From positions 6,338,001 through 6,402,000 of the forward strand of contig NC_134934.1 in NCBI RefSeq assembly GCF_051020765.1: 64,000 bases of DNA, read 5' to 3'. A program made the position numbers and the translations under genes. The notes under the pieces are model-generated. The model ran no database searches. It had not been told where the DNA came from and worked only from the letters and a program-made list of their open reading frames with translations. This document shows, one piece after another, positions 57,304 to 64,000 of the stretch. Every line of letters starts with the position of its first letter. Positions within the stretch are counted from its first letter, which is position 1. Source of the DNA: Lasioglossum baleicum (lineage: Eukaryota > Arthropoda > Insecta > Hymenoptera > Halictidae).

Positions 57304-59341
57304 CTTCCTTCTACGTTTTCGCCTGGCGCGGCGCTTTTCTTCCTCTTTCCAGTTCCTGTTCCCTTCGGCCCCTGTGCACAGGCTCTCTGACCTTTGCACT
57401 CGACCGGGCCCGGAGCTGTTTCAGCGAGCTACCGAGGCTGCAGTTCCGCTCGAGGAATTCTTCAGCAACGGATCGACAGGCGGAGAGGGCGGCTGCTTTC
57501 GTTATTCTTTGCCCTTAGCTGCGGTATTTACATTCCGCTGTTGCTAGGGCTGCTTCTTGTGCTCCCTCCCCCCCTCCAGTTACGACCATGGAAATGATAG
57601 AGGTGCATGCTGATCGCTTGCTCCTTCGTTTGCTCGTTGGTTGCCAGCCGACGTTTGTGTACAGGGAAAATATCGGAAGTGCACTCGATTGGTTACCAAT
57701 AATACCCGGCCCTTTTAGTCCAGCGGTGTACGAGCTCCTTTCATACTTCTCTCTTTCTCTCTTCCTCACCGGCATGCTTTTGTTGATGCATCATGGCTAA
57801 ATATTTATGCGGATTCAGAGTTGTTACTGTTCGGTGGTTACGGTCGTACTCGCAGGATTTCTGAATTTAAAGCAACCTCCTCGGCTGCGAGACAGATTTG
57901 AAGTAGAGTGTTGTATTTCATGCAACGTTTCTGCGCGAGAGTTTAAAGAAACTATGTTATTGCGAACCGGAATATTGGAAATAAAATGACACACTGTGTG
58001 ACGTTTTACTGGGGGTTCTCTGGTTTTTTTTTTCGACAGATTTTTATTCGCTATGATGCACGAAGGGGGCATGGTTATTTCAAACCCGATAAAACTGCCG
58101 GCACATGAGAGAATTTTATTTAACAGAGCATGGAACATTCTGGTCGAGGGAAATAAAATTTTAACCAATTTTCTCTACTTTGCCCGGAGGTTTTATTGAA
58201 TTCGTAATAATCCTATTACGGTCTTTGTTTCGCTGCAGTCCCACTAAATCCATAAATCTTTTCGACATATGTATCATAATTATAACTAGTCTATGCGCAT
58301 TTCACGAGAACTTCAATTTCATGGCAATTAGGATCGGATGAAAATTTAGTTATTTTAATGGAACTTGTTTAATCTTTAAATACTGCGAATTCCATACGCA
58401 TTACAATTCGACGATGATTGTGTCTATTCCGACCTAATCTTTTAATTTAATTGCATTCATTCGACTGAGAAAAAGTATTAATGCATGTCATTAAAAAAAA
58501 AATGAATAATACATATAGAGGTAGTTATAAATTAGGGCACATCATATTAGACATGCGTGTTCCTTTTTCAGAGAAAAGTTAATAAAAAGAATAAAATAGC
58601 AATGAACTTGTATTAGTACCAGAACATTTATTTTCAATTTGTCTTTCAAATTGACTCTACGAAAATGTACTGTAAAAAATAAAACCTGACAATTAAAATA
58701 TTTTGGAATGTAATTGATTAACCGTGACAGCCACGAATTTATTTCTACACCTAATACTTTCAACTCACAAAAATACTGAAATTTCGTTCAACTGAGCATG
58801 CCTCTGGTCTTTTGAAATACATGCCTCCAGAAGTAATAATCATAACCAAATGACGAGGGTGTCGGCCGAAAGGGAACACCGCGGAAAATCCGCACGACAC
58901 CGTTCGTCCCCAATCCCCGAAACTCGCGCATAACATCGCCGGGGTGTTACGGTTATGCCACGGAACGGTTATGCGGAAGCTTCTCCAGGCACGTTGCCGC
59001 CCTCGGTATTCTTCCATTACCCTGAAATATTTTTATACCGGTCCGGAGCGCAATATTTCCAGCCGTTAACCAGTCAGCATGGCAGAGAAACAATGATACT
59101 GGATGGTCGGAGGGGTGTCTTCGCTTCTTCACGAATATTGCTTTCGCCAGGCCCCCTGCGTCTTAATAATCTTATAGCACGACGAAGGAATGGGGGTGAA
59201 GCCTGCAGGGATGATTTTCACCTTGCAGGAATCCGTGGACCCTGAAACATCTCACGGTGGTCTGGAAAGCGACTTTTTGCGGGAAAAATTAAAAATATCT
59301 CTTATAAACATCTCGCTGAACAACATGATTCCAACAATTTA

Positions 59342-59507
59342 CAGTGTACAGGGTGTTTCGAAATTATATGTCGCGATTCATAGATTTAACAATTGACAAA
59401 AACGTCGCCTTGAAAATCTTACTGAAGGTCAAACCTCCTAAGATACAAAGATGTATAGTCCCGCTGTAGTGGTCCTGATATATAATTTTAAAACACCCTG
59501 TACACAG
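59342..59507. mobile_element. 166-bp Tc/mariner-like MITE with TA target duplication
   Basis: The left end is CAGTGTACAGGGTGTTTCGA and the right end, on the reverse strand, is CTGTGTACAGGGTGTTTTAA. Both continue into AATTATAT, so the inverted repeat is about 30 bp with four or five mismatches. TA flanks both ends (59340-59341 and 59508-59509), as in the Tc1/mariner superfamily. There is no coding frame. Confidence 0.8.
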
Positions 59508-59509
59508 TA

Positions 59510-62500
59510 ACAGGATACATTCAAATGTTCATCCGAGATCGCCGATAACTCCCAGCATCTTTGCCCCACGAGTTCCACCCTGGACGTTCTCCCAAACAAG
59601 GAAATCAATTCACGTTCTATCAATAGCGGAGCGTCGAGCAGCTAATTATCATTTCCTTTTCAATACTCCTTTGTGGGGCCTCTATCTCGAGACTCGTCTT
59701 TTATCCTCGTATCTGCCGGGTCTGCTAGCGGAGCGAGTCCCTTTTCAAATCGCGTCTCGTTCGAAAGTCTGGGTGATCCACGCCCACGATGGTGTCCGCG
59801 TAGCCGAAAACGTTCGCGAGCGGTTCGGCGGCCTTGGGGGCGTACGAAAAGGTGGCCACCGTACATTTGGAAGGCATTAACGCGTCACTCCGTGAGGGCC
59901 GACAGGGCCGACAAAACCGGCGCTCATTAAAATTCCATCGGGAGTCCCCGAGAGCGGGCACGACGCGACGTCTCATCGGCTTTATGAGTTCCGCGTGTGT
60001 GTCACGAGCTCCGCATCTGTCCTGGAGCCAGGACAAAGATCGTCAACGTCTTCCAGGCCGGCGTGAATCGGCCCACGGTGACAGGAAGCTTGTCCAAACA
60101 GGGCTTGAGCACTTATCAGCGCGTTAACGCGAGCGTCGAACTGGTTAGGTGACTGCCCAAACCTCGGGAGGTTTGAAAGAGAAGTTGGTGGGAGGAGCAG
60201 GCGTTTGAGGGGCCCCTACGCTGTCCAGGCCTGATCTCAATTGTATCGTTATTGAAAATCAAGAAAGTTCCGCAGATGCATTAGCTCCGTCCTACAAACA
60301 CGCTGATGATGATATACTCGCTATCTTCTCCTGGACGTTAGCGGCAAGAGATCAAGGAATAGCAATTGTACACGAGTGACCACGATTCCGAATAATTGTA
60401 ATTGACGGTCCAGCAGATCCAAGATAAAAAAGGAAGCACAATATCCTTGGCGACACTCCGGGGCAAAGTCCTGCACCGTCGACTGGTTAAGCTAGCCTTT
60501 ATTATCCCGGGAACGGGAGCCGAGTCGTAGCGAGTCCAGGATTTATCGGCAATATCCGTGGTGGCGAAGAAACCGCACCGAACTCGGCTGGAGACCAACG
60601 CCACCGTCACCCAACACCGGGGACACACACCGGCTCCCTCGGAGGAGGTGTTCTCTCTCTCGGTGTTCAAACTTCCCCGTCGACGGCCCGAGCCTGGGAA
60701 CATCGGCGTCGTCGCTTAATTTCGACGTAGTTCGACCGTTAAAGAGGAGCTTTAAGACGGGGGCGGTATATTTCTGGGGGGAATTGCGGGCTTAAGACCG
60801 CAGAACCGGCCCTCCCGGGCGCTCCACGCATATCAAACACCTCGGTACCTCCTCTGTCTACTGTTCTGTCACCTTCTTCCGTGGCTCTTTGCCGGCGTCT
60901 TTGACCTCCCTCCCTCTCTTCGGGCACACGGTGACGATCCCTCTCCCTCTCTTTTGTCTCGCCCCCTCGCCAGAAGGATTACCCGATATTACGTGGGTTT
61001 GACGGCTCGCCTCAAGTGGAAGCTCGTAAAATAAACGGCCGCCTCGACGCCTGTATCATCGAGCAGATGCACGGTAGTCTGCTGAAGAACCAGCTTCTTA
61101 CTTAGAGCCGCTCTCCAACTTGAATATTTTCGACGGATCCTTCTCGCTACAGAATTTGAATCCTTCGGAGCTTCGAAATATTATTCATTTCGTCTGATCT
61201 TAGGAAAAAGAGGGACCTCTGGATTCGTAGCTGATCAGTTTCTGGCATCAGCCACAGAACCGTTCAACTTGACTGATTTCCATACGTTGTTAGTCTGGCA
61301 TCCTAGTTCCATCATTAAAAATGGACCCTGTATGCGCTAATGACGCAAATAGGTTATAGATGAATTTTGTACGGCTACAAATAAATATTCCAATTATACA
61401 GAATCAGAGAATGCAATACAGTTAGAGGATAGATGTACAATTTGAAGCCTAAAACGTTCCCAAGCACTTCGTTCCGCGCCTCGTGGTCACGATGCGCTCC
61501 AATTCGTAGACCCCGCTCGTTTTGTTTAGGGAACGAAATAGAGCGAGGCGACATTCCGGCGCGTTACATGCCGGGAATTATTCATGTGAACGTTCTCCTC
61601 CCTGGCTGCACTGTTTATCCGCGGCAGTAGCGCGGCAGTTCATCATCCCTTTCTGCCCCCGTGGATCCCGGTCCCCGGAGTAATTACAAATATTTCCCTT
61701 CTAATAACTGGCCGGACCACGGCTGAAAATAGAGCGGACTTGAGCCTTTCACCTGGACGGGGATCGATCATCATCGGACTCTCGTTCCGCGAACCGTGCT
61801 CGATCTATGCATCATCCTTCTAATTACTATGGAAACACGCTATCGGCTCTTTCACGTGGCATCGCGCGGGCTACCGAGGAATTCCTTGACCCGAATGTTC
61901 CCGAAGGTGGGTTGAACGGAAACCTTTAAAATTCGGTGGCTCGTTCTTCTGTTGTTGCGAGGATAGTGGAGTGAGAAGTGGTCGAGGATCATTAGTGTAC
62001 GCTGTGCATTAATTATTATTAGATATTATTTATTTTACGCAGTCACTATACAAAAACGACCAGATGAAATACAAAATTCTTCAATAAGAGAAACACGAAT
62101 TTGGAATATAAATTAAATGCTTCGGTAACAAGGAATTGTACCGCGTTTAGGCAGCTCCGGAGGCACTATTGGACGATCAGGCGAGTGTGTCGGCCCCGAC
62201 AAAAGCGGCTTTGATGAGAGGATTAATTCCCGTCCAGAAACATCTCTAAGCGGGGTCCACCTCCTCGTTAAGAGGCCAGGAAAAATAATCACGACCGGAA
62301 AGGGAGGCGTGGTGCGGCAGTCGTTCGAAGACACTGGTGTATCCCCCTAAGTTTTGCCTAATACAGTGGCTTCTACGTTTTATTCGCCCGGAACATCTGT
62401 CGCTGGAATAAATTTCCTCGTGCTCGACGACGAAAAACGAGGAACGAAGAAATTCGAAGACGAATAGCGTCCGAAAAGGAGAAGAAAATAGAGGGAGAGA

Positions 62501-64000
62501 GAAAGAGAGAGTGCCTGGCTATCAGAGATCCGGGATTAGACGGGGCGGAACTTCGCCGGAAATTCATTTCGCGCGGAAGTTTTAATATCCCGCGGAACTT
62601 TTTAATGAAAGTTAGAGCCCTCGCGGACTCACTGTTAACGAGTAAATTAATTCGGCCTGCGAGATGGCTGTCGCGACGCGGCTCGCGCCTCGAACCAGCC
62701 CAGGCATCCGATGCATCCGGCTGATAACCGGGGAAATTGTGAGACGCGTATCTTGCACGGACGTATCTGGTACCGATCGGAACGTGCCGGTCGATAGACA
62801 ACTTCCTTTCAAGGGTAACGACGCGAGTCCTGAACCTTCCGACGCTCGTAAACCCTACGCGTACCGTAAAAACACGAATCCTGCTCACTGATTTATACAT
62901 CCGGCGATAGCGCGTCGATACTCTGCCCGGGATGCCTCTGTATTAAAGTTTGACAGACGGGACCCTTGCTGCTACCAATTTTCATATCTTCCTGCGCGAT
63001 TGGACGGAGAAGTGGCGCCGATAAGCATGATTTTTAAAGGGTTCACCGAGATGAGAACCATAAAGTCTACAAATAGATAAAGTCTACACAAATTTTTGAA
63101 GTGCACGAGAGTATAGTTGGTCAATGGGCTATCGTGCGTGACCTTGACATGATGAAGTGTACCATTTTCGGAGAAAAAAAAAGTTTCTCCATAACCTCAA
63201 GTAGACTGCGATTACACCACCGCATATACGAAAACGAGACGTCCACAAACCAAACAGTGGCTACACTTTCGAATAATGTTGTGCCACCTTTCGTATCATC
63301 AGTGTCTGCAGCAATACTCCAGCAACAGCTCCAACAGGAGGATCCTTATCCGTTTGACGAGTTATTCAGAAAAACTCGGACTTGCTGTCGCGCTGAAACT
63401 CGCAAAGTGATCTATAACTGTTTGCGCGCCAAACACCGGCGAAACTACCGAACGGATATCGCGGAAAATCAACAGGAGGTCCGTCCCGGTTGCAAAACGA
63501 CGAGAAAATCAGTTGGTCCGGCGCACGCGGCGCGTTCGAAGGGTTAATCTTCTATGCAGCGGTGGTGCTGGGTCTCTGATAACGATCCTCGCGTTGCGAT
63601 CTAAAGCTCGGGGGTCTTCTTCGGTGGGATGAAGTAGAGCGAGTCGTGCGCGCGGGTTCGCAAGCTGGAGGAACGAAGAGGGAAAGAGCGGGGCTCGGAA
63701 TACGCGGACCGGGCGCATTTGTCACCGGGGCTGAGACGTTGTGGCGAGCTGATATAAATAGGCGCGCCGGTGACAAACGACCGGTTCTTATGGGAAAATA
63801 AGCAAACACGGCACCAGCCACGAGGATTGGGTGCTACTCCGTTGTAGGTGTCCGTCTTTTCGAGTCGCTGTCTGGTATCCGGTATTGGGACTCCAAAGCG
63901 TCTCTACTTGCTCCGTTAGATGGGCTCTTGTTCGATATTCTACAAGATTTCGAGGAACACAACCTAGCACAACAAATGAAAATTGGGGGGCTACTCAAAA
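59510..64000. other. Non-genic stretch
   Basis: No confirmed gene. A 9-bp tandem (GGGCCGACA twice) lies at about 59897-59914. A 17-bp-step direct repeat (ATAAAGTCTACA) lies near 63060-63090. An open frame at 63101-63547 is discussed among the findings, and a TATA-like box at 63753 is listed separately. Confidence 0.45.
63718..63777 (+). promoter_or_regulatory. TATA-like box bracketed by an 11-bp inverted repeat
   Basis: TATAAATA at 63753-63760 is a good TATA match. It lies between TTTGTCACCGG (63718-63728) and its exact inverse CCGGTGACAAA (63767-63777). If it is a promoter, transcription to the right would start near 63785 and run out of the window. No downstream gene can be confirmed within the remaining 220 bp. 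Confidence 0.25.

Larger units (their letters stand above)
55894..59341. other. Non-genic stretch
   Basis: No gene is recognised. The GC-rich part at 56100-56900 has pyrimidine-rich sequence at 56730-56880. A second pyrimidine-rich block at 57215-57390 includes a TTC run. The AT-rich part at 58200-58780 shows no paired terminal repeats. Confidence 0.5.

Noticed and set aside
1..64000. CRISPR arrays, rRNA genes, bacterial operons, telomeric TTAGG arrays
   Set aside because: Looked for and not seen; the sequence is eukaryotic and has no regularly spaced identical repeats of these kinds.

Overview
This is eukaryotic, non-coding-looking DNA, most likely from a hymenopteran insect (bee or ant). 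The reasons are indirect: abundant CpG, sharp alternation between GC-rich blocks and short AT-rich islands, long GA/CT microsatellites, and small non-autonomous DNA transposons of piggyBac, mariner and hAT type. No bacterial or viral gene organisation is present. I found no protein-coding gene that I can name. The longer open frames lie in GC-rich or simple-sequence DNA, contain no domain I recognise, and look like chance frames. The window reads as an intergenic desert or the inside of a very large intron.

What can be supported is structural. 0-5.7 kb: a complete piggyBac-type MITE with TTAA target duplication (2624-3128), a fragment of a hAT-like MITE (4605), CA/GA/CT microsatellites, and a polypurine block followed by a polypyrimidine block. 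5.7-19.8 kb: mostly featureless, with a second hAT-like MITE copy (10246), a solo piggyBac-like end (12192) and a six-unit diverged tandem array (13628-14263). 19.8-32.8 kb: a 57-nt hairpin, a solo terminal repeat, two old tandem duplications, a mariner MITE (28223-28591) and a 90-bp GA tract. 32.8-39.4 kb: four same-orientation clusters of a degenerate repeat of about 20 bp. 42.1-43.0 kb: an AT-rich DNA transposon with long terminal inverted repeats. 45-52 kb: a 73-bp duplication, a near-perfect E-box palindrome, a large foldback element whose loop carries an intact hAT-like MITE with an 8-bp target duplication, a 310-bp polypurine tract and a five-unit tandem array. 54-59.5 kb: two more hAT-like fragments, a 598-bp element with TAA target duplications and a 166-bp MITE with TA target duplications. 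The right end has a TATA-like box bracketed by an 11-bp inverted repeat.

Since no genes are supported there is no pathway to describe. The most unusual items are the foldback locus at 48.4-49.1 kb, which would give a dsRNA stem of about 210 bp if transcribed; the dispersed 20-bp degenerate repeat clusters; and the several independent, heavily diverged tandem arrays with units of 70-200 bp. All alignments and identities were made by eye, and family assignments rest on terminal repeats and target-site duplications only.
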